Assembly: GCA_036971715.1 (NCBI GenBank)
Contig: JAVHJL010000002.1
Coordinates: forward strand, 1,706,501 to 1,770,500
Direction: 5' to 3'
Length of the DNA stretch: 64,000 bases
Origin: Arthrobotrys musiformis
Lineage: Eukaryota; Ascomycota; Orbiliomycetes; Orbiliales; Orbiliaceae
Below, piece by piece: positions 12,175-23,829 of the stretch. Position numbers and translations under genes: made by a program. The notes under the pieces are model-generated. The model had not been told where the DNA came from, did no database searches, and saw nothing but the letters and a program-made list of their open reading frames with translations. How positions within the stretch are numbered: position 1 is the stretch's first letter; each line of letters begins with the position of its first letter.

Positions 12175-13009
12175 GGTATCAACACAAAAACCATGTCATA
12201 CTAAGCTAGGCTATCGAAAGGTCCCGAGAAGGCTATCGACACTAAGCTGAAGCTACTGCATTCGCGTCAACCGTTTCAGCGTTACTAAGCACACTGATTC
12301 ATCTGCCCTAAAATAATACTATTCCACGGATAGTCTTCGGAAAGAAGGGCCGACACTCCGCGAGTTTCGATATAAACTGCTGTTGTGGTTCTGCAGAATT
12401 CTGCAGTCTGAAGATCCGTTTTACTCCATGCCTTGTATCGGAACAATACTCGGGCATGCAAAGCTGGATCTAGGCGTGCTTCCGGAATTCCAATTCAGGT
12501 AAGAAATACGCTTCCAAGGGACTTGTCTGCGTTATATCAGTCCATTTTTGCATAGTCCTCCTAGTATTAGATGCACCTGCTGATTTTTACAGGGCTAGGA
12601 ACCAGTACCTGACAGCAATTTTTCCGTATCCAGGATACGATTATATGTCACATGCTTGCTGTTAAATCGATGTCGAAATAATGATCGTACTCGATGGAGC
12701 TCGATTAATAGGCTAAATAACTTGACCCTTGGTTGACAGCCTCGATTCGAATCAGGATGCATATGTGCCTGCTCTAAAATGCAACAAAATCATTGCATTA
12801 AGCTATGGACCGGTGAGCGAGCTCTTTAGTCCCCCCAGGGATTCAATTAGAGGGGAACGAGTATGCATCATGATATCAGTGCTTACGATGATGAATTTAC
12901 CCGTTCTGTGTTCCGGAAGAATTGATCTTCTTGCATTTTGATCCATTCGAAACGATGCCGACTCGAGAACCGTTAGTCCGAGGGTCGATCAGGTACCATG
13001 TATCTCGAA

Positions 13010-13017
13010 TATATAAG
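13010..13017 (+). promoter_or_regulatory. TATA box of the beta-glucosidase gene
   Basis: TATATAAG lies about 95 nt upstream of the GH3 start codon, a position compatible with a short 5' leader. The assignment rests on consensus and position only. Confidence 0.5.
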
Positions 13018-13111
13018 TACGAGGTTTCTTCTTTGTGAAGCTTGGGGTGTCCAGTTTCAGTTGATGTTCATTGCACACATAATTTTCTGTATTCATTTCT
13101 AGCCAGTGAAA

Positions 13112-15897
13112 ATGGTTAACCAACCGGGGCACGAATCCAGGCAGGAGGTGGAGGGATTCGAGGCGAGATTGAAATCACTTGTCTCGAAGCTGAGCGAGAA
13201 AAAGAAGGTATACAATGAAAGCCTCTATGGACTACTAGACAATCGTAAAAGTTTTGATTCAAAATCTCACTAACTCTCGATCCAGATACTTCTACTTTCT
13301 GGGAAAGACTTTTGGCGTACCCAGCCACTGCCCGAACTCAACGTCGGCAGCCTAAAAACCACAGACGGCCCCAACGGCGCACGCGGAGAATTCTTCACAG
13401 ATGGAACCCCCGCCGCGTTATTCCCTTGCGGAATATCCCTAGCCGCAACATGGAACGCCGACCTCCTTCACCAAGTTGGGTCCACGCTTGCAAAAGAAGC
13501 CAAGGCAAAGCAAGCACAGGTGCTCCTAGCCCCAACAGTCTGCCTTCATAGGTCACCACTTGGCGGTCGAAATTTCGAATCATTTTCCGAAGATCCCGTT
13601 CTCACCGGGAAACTTGCTGCTGCATATATAAGCGGTCTACAAGGAGGAGGGGTTGCCGCCACAATTAAACACTTTGTCGCGAATGAGCAAGAAACCATTA
13701 GGATGCAAATAAATTCAGTCGTAGAAGAGAGGGCATTACGGGAGTTGTACTTGAAACCCTTCGAGATCGCGATAAGAGACGCGGACCCGTGGGCACTCAT
13801 GTCATCCTACAACCTCATAAACGGACTACATGCCGATATGAATCCATTTACCTTGAGAAAGGTTCTCAGAGAAGAGTGGAAATATAAAGGGTAAGATACG
13901 TCAGGCCCGCTCTAGAGGGCCCGCGCCCGAACCAGTTTCATGTCGTTAACTTCTATGAAGCGCTGTAATCTCAGATTGGGGTGGTACGAACTCCACAGTC
14001 GAGAGTGTCAAAGCGGGGTGCGATCTTGAAATGCCGGGCCCCGCGAAATTACGAGGTGGTGCCCTCAAGGCGGCACTCGATCGAGGAGACGTTACAATCC
14101 AGGATATCGACGAGAGTGTGGAGCGACTCCTCCGACTCCTCCACAGGACGGGCAGGTTTGAAGCACCAGTAGAAGAACCGAAGGAAAAAACCCTCGATAC
14201 GGAAGAAACCAGACGGCTTATTCGAAAAGCTGGGGTGGAAGGAATTACATTATTAAAAAATGACGATAAAGTTCTACCTCTCGGGCCCGAGGTCAAGAAG
14301 ATTGCTTTGATAGGACCAAACGTCAAGCGTGCAATAGCTGGAGGTGGTGGGAGCGCGAGCCTAAAACCATATTATAATACTACACCATACGAAAGTATTA
14401 GCGCGGTTTCTGGACGAGAAGTTCTATTCGCACAGGGTGCCCAGATTGACAAATGGCTTCCACTGGCTTCGAATATCTGCAAAACACCATCTGGTCAACC
14501 CGGCGTCGTCCTCGAATTCTTCAAAGGTGACAAATTTGGAGATAGCCCACTAATAGTCCAAACCAGAGCCAAAACCGATCTATTTCTTTGGGATTCGGCC
14601 CCAATAGAGGTATTACCCGCGTATTCATTCAAAGTCAAAACTACGATAGTCCCAGAAACGACAGGAGAACACCAATTCGGCTTTCAAAGCGTTGGCCCAG
14701 GTCGACTATTTGTTGATAAGCAGCTCTTAATCGACAATTGGAACTGGACCGAAGCTGGTGAGGCAATGTTCGAGGCATCCGTTGAAGTGGTGGCATCGAT
14801 TCATTTAGCAGCTGGCGTTCCCGTTGAAATTCTCGTCGAGAGCACAAACGAGACCCGCCCAGCAGGAAAGCCAGGCGCTTTAAGTCACGGATACGGGGGT
14901 TGCAGGATAGGATATCGGGAAAGCCCAACAATCGATCTTATCCAAGAGGCGGTTGATATAGCCAGTCAGGCCGATGCTGCTATCGTGATTGTTGGACTAG
15001 ACGCAGAATGGGAGTCTGAAGGGTATGATCGCCAAACCATGGATCTCCCGAAAGACGGAAGCCAGGATCGATTGGTTTCGGCTATTGCAAAAGCTAACAA
15101 GAGAACCATCGTGGTTAACCAATCTGGCTCTCCCGTCACAATGCCATGGGCTCGTGAAGTCCCTGCTATCCTTCAGGCATGGTATCAAGGGCAAGAGGCC
15201 GGGAATGCTTTGGCAGATATACTTTTCGGGAACGAAAGCCCCAGTGGAAAGCTTCCTGTGACATTCCCGAAGCGTCTAGAGGATAATCCAGCGTATCATA
15301 ATTGGCCTGGTGAAAACAAAAGAGTTATATATGGAGAAGGTATCTATATTGGTTACAAGCACTACGAGCGTCTTGCACTCGATGCATTGTTTCCATTTGG
15401 CCATGGGCTTTCATATACGCAGTTTCACTATGGGGAAGCTAAAATTAGTGGATCTGTGCTCGATGGCTCCAATAGCCTTACAGTTTCTGTTCCAGTTACG
15501 AACAAGGGCCAAGTTAGCGGCCAGGAAACCGTTCAGCTTTATATTCGAGACGTCAAATCAAGACTTCCGAGACCGGAAAAGGAGCTCCAGGGTTTCTCTA
15601 AACTCAATCTGGGCCCTGGCGAAACGCAGGTTGCAACTATAATTATCAACAAATATTCAGTGGGATATTACGATACATCTGTTCCTGGCTGGGTAGCTGA
15701 AGCCGGTGACTTCGAAGCAATTATCGGGTCGTCTTCTGCAGACCCGAGGTAAGTGGCGAACTCCGCTCCCTTAGTTATGGCATGTTCATTGTTCCATTGG
15801 TATAACGTAACGATATATCGATACTAATATTAGCTATCTTGATGACAGAGGAGTCGTTTCATTCAGAGTCGAAGAGTCTTTTAACTGGACATTTTAA
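13112..15897 (+). CDS. GH3 beta-glucosidase with PA14 insertion, intracellular type
   Basis: Hydrolyses terminal non-reducing beta-D-glucosyl residues (cellobiose or aryl-glucosides). Four exons fit: 13112-13207, 13286-13890, 13961-15748, 15834-15897, giving about 850 aa. The order is the GH3 N-terminal barrel (TDGPNGARGEFF, KHFVANEQE) with nucleophile Asp about 239 in VISDWGGT; then the alpha/beta sandwich; then a PA14 lectin-like insert (about 412-547); then a likely acid/base Glu about 587 in AEWESEGYDR; then the C-terminal fibronectin-III-like domain (FPFGHGLSYTQF). The third exon starts at 13961 (acceptor ATGAAG), not at the tempting CTCAG nine codons later, because only this keeps the nucleophile segment in frame. 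There is no signal peptide, as in intracellular GH3/PA14 enzymes such as Kluyveromyces BglI. The C-terminus ends NWTF after a small last exon. All catalytic features are intact. Confidence 0.93.
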
Positions 15898-16368
15898 GAA
15901 ACCTCTAGGAGTTAGGGTTAGGTTTAATTTGCTCCGGGTCAAGTCAATCTTCCGCGATAGGGAGACTATATTAGCTTTAATATAATCTCTGGCGAATCAG
16001 AGTTCATAGCTATGGCTAGCTAGCATTCCGGTACCTGGTACCAGCACTAGCGGTGTCTGCAACGCAAATCTCGAGGTTGCGGTGCTTGATTCGATCAAGC
16101 TAGGTCGGCACGAGACCAATTGTGATCGGGCGGCATGCTAGAATGATAAGCAGCCAGTAGGATACATTGTAATTGTCCCATATTTTGTGAGATCTAATGG
16201 CACCCTATTGGCTAAATAATGCTGTTCTTTGGACCTTTCCCTCGTAAATGCATTCATATCGTCCTTATAAAAGGGTGGAGCACTCGATCTGAGATCTGAG
16301 CATGCGACCAGGGCCTAAATTCGGACAATAGTCCTTCCCCTGGGTTTAGATCTAGAGAATCGTCAATT
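15898..16368. other. Intergenic region between glucosidase and APH-like gene
   Basis: About 470 nt holding the 3' flank of the glucosidase gene and the promoter of the following co-directional gene. Nothing else is recognisable. Confidence 0.5.
16266..16273 (+). promoter_or_regulatory. TATA box of the APH-like gene
   Basis: TATAAAAG lies 103 nt upstream of the start codon of the aminoglycoside-phosphotransferase-like gene. It is an unusually good TATA match for this window. The assignment rests on consensus and position only. Confidence 0.55.
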
Positions 16369-17520
16369 ATGCCAACCGCACATATTGACCTATTCCCCAA
16401 GATTTCCAAGCTCTTTGAGCAAAGGGGTCTTCAGAAACCATCCCATATCTCAGCACCCCCAAGCGAAGGGATATTTAATCACTTATACTTCGTAACCCTA
16501 CCGTCAACACCCGCTGGCTTCACATGCAACGAGTTTTTCGTCAGATTATCACATCCTTCCCATCCATTCGTCAAAACTAGAAACGAAGTCGGATGGCTTC
16601 GATACTTCCACCGGCACGCACCACCGGCTTTCAACAAGCGGATTCCCAAGCTTTTATTTTTCAGTGATACTACAGATGAGTTGGGGTATGAATACACGGT
16701 TATCCAGAAACTTCCCGGAGAGACGTTGTGTGATATATGGGAGGATATCGATCCATCTGCTCTGGTTACAGCCGTCGTAGATATCGTGCAAGAAATTCGG
16801 AGTCTCACTTCAAAGCTGCCCCGTAGATGGTTTGGCGGCTTCACCCCGGAGTTCAAGCCGGGGCCTTATGTGGAATGCACGACATACTCTCTCAGTCACA
16901 TCGAGCAACACTGGTCAGCGTATCCAGATGAGACCTACGAAACATTAAACCTTACATCACCATTCGAGAGCCTTGCAGAATATTGGAGGGCCAGAATTTC
17001 AAGAGACGTACGAATAATCGAGAAACACAAACACTGTGAAGGATTACGTTCAAAATACCTTGAAAGGCTAAAGTCCTTGCAGGATATCCCCGAGCATGTG
17101 CACAATGCGAAACCCTTCATAGCACATCGAGATTTGGTGTTAGGGAATTTGTTATGGGATAGAAAATCTCAGAAAATTAGCGGGATCTTGGATTGGGAGT
17201 TTGCGGGCATGTATGCCTTGTCAGATTGGAACCCGGGAAATACATTATGGACTACAAAAGAGCAGAAGAATAAGGATGGAAAGGTTACACAAGGCGTGCT
17301 TTTCGACTTATTGGACAAGGAACTAAAGAGTAGAGGGCTTGGTGAAGGAGGACATAGCTTTCAGAAAGGCAGTGTGGAGTATCAATATTCTAGGGTCGTG
17401 GACCTATCTTACTGGGTTGTGCGGAAGCACCTTGAGCAGGAAGAACTTGACGAGGGCGGGAGAGTGGGGGTTTGGCTTCAAGAGTTTTACGAGCATACAG
17501 ATTCATTATGCCCAGAGTAG
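16369..17520 (+). CDS. APH-fold kinase-like protein (aminoglycoside phosphotransferase family)
   Basis: Single-exon gene of 383 aa with the protein-kinase-like APH fold. Members phosphorylate small hydroxylated molecules; in filamentous fungi this family is greatly expanded and mostly without known substrate, so no specific reaction is claimed. Visible features are an N-lobe with an ATP-site-like NEVGWLRYF stretch, VIQKLPGETLCDIW (hinge region), the catalytic loop HRDLVLGNLLWD (residues about 254-265, with the catalytic Asp and metal-binding Asn) and the DFG-equivalent GILDWEFAG. The catalytic residues are all present, so it is probably active. It follows the GH3 glucosidase on the same strand about 470 nt away with its own TATA box, so no functional link is implied. 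Confidence 0.85.
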   Translation: MPTAHIDLFPKISKLFEQRGLQKPSHISAPPSEGIFNHLYFVTLPSTPAGFTCNEFFVRLSHPSHPFVKTRNEVGWLRYFHRHAPPAFNKRIPKLLFFSDTTDELGYEYTVIQKLPGETLCDIWEDIDPSALVTAVVDIVQEIRSLTSKLPRRWFGGFTPEFKPGPYVECTTYSLSHIEQHWSAYPDETYETLNLTSPFESLAEYWRARISRDVRIIEKHKHCEGLRSKYLERLKSLQDIPEHVHNAKPFIAHRDLVLGNLLWDRKSQKISGILDWEFAGMYALSDWNPGNTLWTTKEQKNKDGKVTQGVLFDLLDKELKSRGLGEGGHSFQKGSVEYQYSRVVDLSYWVVRKHLEQEELDEGGRVGVWLQEFYEHTDSLCPE

Positions 17521-18029
17521 GACAGATTACCTCACAGCCTTGTCTCCCGATCGAATCTATAATTGAGTAAATTTGAAGAATTGTGATTATAGAATTGTGG
17601 AGAAGAAGTTGACGGTGTTTGTCACTGGATTTCGAATCTATGCAGCTGGAAGCGAATCCCGGTTCCACTCATCCCTGACGCCACAGATACGCCGGAAAAT
17701 AAATTAATTATATATAATTCGTCAAAATGGTAGCACAAGTGGGTTGTGGGGCCGGCTATCAACATAATAAATCAAGAACCCCACTTGTCGTAACGTTCAC
17801 AAGATGGCCATTCAGTGGCACTGCCGGAAACTTCTTTTCGTATAAATTCTAAATTACAAGAAGGCTATAGCTAACTAGTTTCTCACAAGTTCCAGATAAG
17901 ACAATACCGTAAGATTGATTAAATGAAACTTCAGGTTTATAGTAAACCCCTAGAGTAAAGAGAGGCGATAGTACTAGTAGTGACGCTTGAAGCCACCTCA
18001 ATAGCGGCCTATGAGAACCGTTAGCGATG
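17521..18029. other. Convergent intergenic region
   Basis: The 3' flanks of the rightward APH-like gene and the leftward SWIM/RING gene meet here. No gene is seen. Confidence 0.5.
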
Positions 18030-19118
18030 TCATCTTGGCCAATTCTGGCTATATTGCATGGAATTACCTCGAGATGTTCGCATGCCAAGCTGCTCCGCGA
18101 CATTGAGATATCCGTCACGCCCTCTTGTTGCATTTTTCATGATATCTTCACCATCCCCCCGATTCACGGCCGCGTTTTCTTCCCAAGGAGTACGACTAAT
18201 TGATCCTTTTAGAAATGCTGACATGCGCTGTTGTTCCTAGAATACAGGGGAAACATACCACATGACACAAGTTACTGTTTCTCCTGCCTTCGCAGCAACC
18301 CACTGACCAAAACATTCCTACGAGATCGAAATTATTAGTCCGGAACCTCCAAATCTCATCGTATGTATACAGAATATGCAACCAACCTTGTGGATATTTG
18401 AGCCGCATTGGGCAGTACAGAAGACAACATCGCTTTCATTTTCCTCAAATGGCTCGTAGCAAATCGGGCATTCATCGGCGTCTAGAGGCTTCTGTAGCCG
18501 CTTCTTCTCAGACGTTTCGAATATTTCTCTAATTTCCTGTATATTCCTTGTAAGATCTCCACTATCTTTACGGCGGTAGGGACTTCGAACACCTACGGAA
18601 TTCAATAAAGCAGCTTGATAACTTAGTTCGTGTCTCACTCGGAGCACCTTAATCATGACGAACAAAATATGCTTGCATATTTCACCCTTGTGGATGCTGT
18701 CGGGACAATCGCACGTGGGGATATTCTCAAGAACGACGGTATAAATATTTCCGGTAGACCCTGCAACCTTGAACTCCTCTTTGAGCTTCTTTGCATCTCG
18801 CTCGCGTCCGAGGCAGAACATTCGTTGCCGTCGGACTCGCGTGATTCGCTGGTCAACCGCATAAGGGCAACTCGAACGAAACTCCTTCAAACGGGGTTGG
18901 TCAGGAAGGTCTTCAGGTTCCTCGGGCTCCTCAGGCTCTTCTGGTAAATCAATGGCAGATCTCTTCGGAGGAGGTCTCGACGACGAGCTGGCTTGGTTTT
19001 CATCTTCTAGAGGTCCGAGGTTTTCCAGGCCGGAATCCTCTCGTCGTCGTTTAGGCGGGCCCTGTCTCGGTTCCGTGTTGGAAGTTGTTGGATTTTCGGA
19101 TTCTTGAGAGTCGGCCAT
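18030..19118 (-). CDS. SWIM and RING zinc-finger protein, probable E3 ubiquitin ligase
   Basis: Three exons (19118-18387, 18317-18259, 18195-18030) encode about 318 aa. Residues 1-90 are polar and disordered, with a Pro-Glu repeat (EEPEEPEEPE) and a basic PKRRR patch that may act as a nuclear signal. A SWIM zinc finger follows (CDCPDSIHKGEICKH; CxCxnCxH). The last third is a RING-type finger: CPICYEPF, then FCTAQCGSNIHKECF, then CVMCRTPW. The spacing and the CGxNxHxxC core match the ZSWIM2/MEX-type RING. The conserved tail DGYLNVAEQLG also fits fungal members. It is predicted to transfer ubiquitin from an E2 to unknown targets. The RING is split across the three exons, so all zinc ligands are complete only after splicing. 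An unspliced reading would end in a hydrophobic run that is intron sequence. Confidence 0.85.
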
Positions 19119-20854
19119 ATTGTGGGCGTTATCGCGGAAAATCGAGATAAAATACTGTTACGAAGCCGGTGTTTTCCGTGAAAAGAGTGTTATTAACTTT
19201 CGGGAATCTGGAAGCCTCAATTTTTTTTTGTAAAAGTGAAATTCTGGGACGCGGGTCGATTTTGATAGCTCAGTCACCACGTTGCCTACAGCTGGACTCA
19301 TGTGCGGCTGTGCGACATGCACGCCAGACCCACACTGCATGTCTCGTCCCAAAACGGAGATACAACATCGACAACGCGGAATCCAGCTGAGGCTTCGTTC
19401 CCTGAACACCAGTATATCTGCAGTGGCTGGACCGTAGAACCAAAGAGTGAAGTTGGGAGGAGGCAATACCACAGAACGCCACCTTAGGGTGGCTTTTCTT
19501 TAAAGGAACTATCAACAATATGGAAGAGGGTCCGAGCTGGATGTTGGACGACTCTCGTGCCTAATTTCCCGTTCTACAGGGAGCATATGGGTCTAGATCG
19601 TGACCAGTAGGCTCGGTGAATTGGAAAATATACCTGTACGCCGTTCCTAGCCATATTATTGCCTCTGAATTGAGATTTGACCCCCAGCTCGAGTTCTCTA
19701 GACATCTTAGGCATTCAAGAAGGGGTCCCTAATTCAACTTTCAACGCATAGAAGAGGCATAGGGCCAGGACTCAATCGCGAAACCGGACCCATTCCGTAC
19801 GGAACCAGTCCTTACAGCCTAATAATATCTACCACAGGCCGTGACAATGATAACTAGTCCTCAATGACTTCTCGGGTCGGTTGATAAACCCTCACGACTG
19901 CCCCTCTTGAGGAATGTGTTGATGGTCCTGATTAGCCTAGCCATAACAATACCACCTCCGCATCCGGAAATATACGCCCTCGACCCCAACATATATATAA
20001 CAAATACCCCTCCGTTCCTCAAACTACACCCTTTCCATCATTAGTGCATTGTATATCCTATATTGTTGTTCCTGCGTTAGGGTCTATGTTTACCCAAAAT
20101 GGCTAACTCAGGTCCACCACACCCCGTCGCCTTCGTTTGACCCCCAACTCGAAGGCTGCTCAGGAACCCTGAATGCGGTCTGGACATTGTCTCAGGATGC
20201 ATTCGATCGCGATTCTCTGGATGCGCCAGGTATCTGAAGTGATAAGATGTGATAGTGAGAGATGGCCCGATTGGTTAGTGCCTGAGGCTTACGGATTGTG
20301 GGATCGAAGCCTTAGTGCGGGTTTCGAGACCGTCTAGACCCAACTTTTTGTTTGATGAAGATTTCAACGATTGTAGGCATGTCATGACATCAGGTCGGAA
20401 TCCGGGACCTGGGGCTTTGTGGAAAGTCCTGCGAGTGCGCATCGCGGGCTGCTGCCTATGCCATGGGCGGGGTAGGTGGCCGTCTTTCCAAGTGATGTAT
20501 ATATAAACACCTCGCTGACGAGACTTAGAAATCAAACTTTCTGTATTATGACTTCTCGAGTTTTATAATTTTATCGAAATACTTTCTTTATTATCCATCT
20601 CTTATCTGATTATCACCAAGGCTTGGTTTACGAGATAAACTAAAATCATACCGCAGGTTCATCTCCGGGACGGGATACCTTTTCAAAATAAGATTTGAAA
20701 AGAGGAAACCGATTCCCCCAGAATTCCATCGAAACATATTACTTTACTATTAGCCTCGGAAATATATATATATATATATATATAATTTAAAACAAGATCT
20801 CGAGGCCTCTCGATCTCAAAGCCCCTTTGAGCAGAAGAAAACTACACAAACAAC
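19119..20854. other. Divergent intergenic region upstream of the CE18 gene
   Basis: About 1.7 kb with no supported gene. TATA-like strings occur near 19990 and 20500, and an AT dinucleotide run lies at about 20763-20784 just before the CE18 gene. A segment around 20258-20335 resembles a tRNA A-box and B-box but does not fold properly (see rejected list). Confidence 0.5.
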
Positions 20855-23829
20855 ATGGAAATGAGAGACACAATAATACCATGGCACTTCTCAGCCCTCC
20901 TCATAGTCCTCCTAGGACTCCTGACCGCCACTACAGAAGGAATCGCAGTCAAAATACGGAATACAGTCTTAGTGGTCAGTCCGGACAAACCACACGCGGA
21001 CACCATCACCGATACCATGGATGGGTACGGTATTCCCTACGAGGTCCTAATCGTTCCTCAAGGCGGTACCTCCCTGCCGCGGTTAAACGAAACGAGCGGC
21101 GATGGGAACTACGGATTATTCGTGATTCTGAGCCAGGTTTCGTATAATTACGGTGACGAATGGAGGAGTGCTCTCACGCAGTCTCAGTGGAATTCGATGT
21201 ATGATTATCAGACTGTTTATGGTATGGATTCTAGAATCCTTGAAGTTACTATATAAATGACAGTGCTTTGGTATGGGATTCATGCTAAATATCGACGATA
21301 CTGTATAGGCGTCCGAATGATCCATGTTGATGCATACCCAGGCAGTCAATTTGGTACTGAACCTTTGGGTGGATGCTGCAATGAGGGTGACGACCAGACT
21401 GTCACGGTGGATAAGAATGTGGCTGCCGACCAGTTCCCTACCGCGGGTTTGAAGTAAGTCTTTTTCGTCTTTCAAACTTAAAGACAATTAAAATATAGTT
21501 GAACAATTGGACTAACGTCGAGAAAAGGTTTCCTGCTATGAAAATGACGGGTTTGTGGCACTATCCCGCCACAGTTACGGATTCGGGTAGCACAATCTGT
21601 TTCATGACTTTTGGAGCCAATTCGCAATACACAACCACAAGTTGTGGTGGTGTTATAAATACTTTTACCAACGGCAGACAGCAGATGGTCTTCTTTACCA
21701 GCTTTGGGAGCTGGAGTGCCGTTAGTAACTACTTAAACCATGTCTGGATTAACTGGGGTCTCTTCGGGATGTTTGCTGGGTATAGAAGAGTACTGTTTAA
21801 CAGCCAGAGTATGTTCAATTCTAGATATTTTTTTATCGAATTGTGCAAGATAATATGGGAGCGGTGTGGCTAATATTTTTTTACCAAACAGTCGACGATC
21901 TTTTCTTGCCTTCTGCCATCTACGGTACCAACGGCGGGACGTTTAGGCTTCGCCCCTCTGATGTTACGGAACATCTCAGCTGGCAAGCCGATTTGAATAC
22001 CCGTCTTGTATCGGCGGGTAATGCGGGCAGTAGCTATTTTATCGAATTTGCCTTCAACGGAAATGGTAATTTCATTTACACCGAAACTATCGGTGCCTCG
22101 TCGACTTGCGCGGAACCGATCAATTTCGTCCGTGATGAAGAAGTCACACCTCTCGAGTATCAGAAGATCTTGGGAACAGGGACCGATATGTGGCCGCCGA
22201 ATTCAACGTATACTTGGACGTTGGCTTGTATGAAGGTAATTCATAGCCCCCATTAGTCAGATACCTTCTTAAGAAGTATGCTAATAGTTGGTTTAGAAAG
22301 ATCCACTGGTCCTCCAGTTTATGGACAAGACATATCGAGACGCCTTCGGTCTGATGTCTCATACATTCACCCACTTGGGCGAGAATCCAATCACCTACGA
22401 CGATGCCTATAGAGAAATAACCTTCAACCAAGACTTCGCCAAACTAGCAACCTTCACTTCGGCCGCAAAATGGTCAGGAAAGGGCCTCGTCCCTCCTGCA
22501 ATTACCGGTCTCCACAACGGCGACGCCTTGAGGGCTTGGTCAACAGCTGGCCTCACAAGCTGCGTCGGCGATAACACCCGCCCACCGCTGATGAACCCCT
22601 CGAACCCCTATTGGCCGTTCATCACAAATATGTCAGGCAACGGATTCGACGGCTTCAACGTTATCCCCCGCTTCGCCACAAGAATCTACTTCAACTGCGA
22701 CACTGCCAACTGCACATTACAAGAGTGGATCGATACGTCGGCGGGTAAAGGTACCATCTTCGATCTCCTCGCTTTGGAGCGTGAATCCACTGCGAAGAAC
22801 CTTTTGGCCCTGCGCCAGGACCCGTATATGTTCCATCAAGCCAACCTTCGCTGGTACGATGTGGATCAACTCACTATCAATGGAAACACACAACGCTGGA
22901 GTTTGTTGCAGATGTGGGTTGAAAGTGTTCTCGACGAGTTCACTCAATATACAAATTGGCCAATTATCACGAAGAAACACGATGATATGGCTACCGCCTT
23001 CATGAACCGTATGTTGCGGGATCAGTGTCAATATAATATAAGTTGGAATACCGCGGCTGATCAAAAGAGCATCATCGGTTTCAACGTTGGTTGTCAGACT
23101 GGGAACAAATGCAGCGTTCCTATCCCGATTACCATCCCTGTTGGGAATAGTATTACGAATGTTGGGTCCTACACGACAGAGAAGATCGGAAACGATCCTT
23201 TGACGTTATGGGTTACCCTCTCTGGTGCTGTCAAGACATTTACCTTAACTACCCCCATCAAGTTGACTGCTGCGTAAGTATTCTCAACCCCATTCAAACT
23301 TTCGAGCGATTGACTAATATGATATAAATATAGTGGCGGCGCGGGACCCAAGGTGTCCAGCTCGAGCTCGAGCTCGACGAGTAAGACCTCATCTACTACG
23401 ACCAAAACCAGCTCCACCTCCACCACAACCAGCAAAACCAGCTCTACCTCCACCACAACCAGCAAATCCAGCACCACAGGAGCGGCTACAACAACGGCGG
23501 CTACAACCACCTCCACCAGTAAAGCATCTTCTACATCCGCTAACACCCTCGCAACTAGCACTTCTCCGGCCACCACAAGTTCTTTGCTTGGGTCCACTAC
23601 TGTTAGCTCCTCAAACGCTGGCGGTGTTACTGCTGCTGCCGTTTCATCGAGTGCTAGCTCTGCCGGCCGGAGTTCGACTTCAACAGTGACTAACGGTGGG
23701 GCTGCGGGCACGGCGAATGTTCAGGCTTCTTCGTCGGGTCTTAGTCCCGCCAATAAACATAAGCACAGGAGAGGGGACGAACAGGTTCACATTAGACATC
23801 GACTAAGAAGGAGACACGCCGGGTTTTAG
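20855..23829 (+). CDS. Secreted CE18 / Agd3-like polysaccharide deacetylase with Ser/Thr-rich tail
   Basis: Six exons fit: 20855-21221, 21309-21453, 21528-21808, 21892-22235, 22297-23273, 23334-23829, giving about 869 aa. An N-terminal hydrophobic stretch (ALLIVLLGLLTATTEG) is a signal peptide. The body resembles Aspergillus fumigatus Agd3, which de-N-acetylates galactosaminogalactan in the wall and biofilm. The metal-site candidates are IDDLFL (about residue 264) and SHTFTHLGENP (about 400), i.e. the Asp and His-x3-His of a CE18 deacetylase. The N-terminal domain would then be the CBM87-type sugar-binding module. Residues about 705-840 are Ser/Thr-rich and probably heavily O-mannosylated. 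The C-terminus is basic (HKHRRG...RRRHAGF) with no GPI-type hydrophobic end. The intron before FPAMKMTG uses GAAAAG, downstream of a CTAAC branch site; the nearer ATATAG would put a stop in frame. None of the usual galactosaminogalactan cluster partners is adjacent. Family call from motifs, not from a search. Confidence 0.75.

Larger units (their letters stand above)
11569..13111. other. Divergent intergenic region (DUF202 / beta-glucosidase)
   Basis: About 1.5 kb between two genes transcribed away from each other. No supportable gene is present. It contains an imperfect inverted repeat (12070-12174) and the probable TATA box of the rightward glucosidase gene. Confidence 0.5.

Noticed and set aside
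13961..13990. Apparent frameshift or lost nucleophile in the GH3 glucosidase when the CTCAG acceptor is used
   Set aside because: Using the acceptor ending at 13960 keeps the frame and gives the intact VISDWGGT motif, so the gene is not broken.
709..17520. Transporter, kinase, DUF202, glucosidase and APH-like genes as one metabolic gene cluster
   Set aside because: Large gaps, mixed orientation, separate promoters and no biosynthetic core enzyme or cluster transcription factor.
20258..20335. tRNA-like segment with box-A-like TGGCCCGATTGG and box-B-like strings
   Set aside because: No acceptor stem or cloverleaf can be formed, and the candidate T-arm does not pair. The AGGCTT/AAGCCT pairing is a simple hairpin.
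21454..21527. Premature stop in the CE18-like gene if the ATATAG acceptor is used
   Set aside because: The acceptor GAAAAG at 21527, just after a CTAAC branch site, keeps the frame; no pseudogene call is needed.
23169..23711. 180-codon minus-strand frame, Val/Glu/Leu-rich
   Set aside because: Antisense shadow of the Ser/Thr-rich tail of the CE18-type protein.
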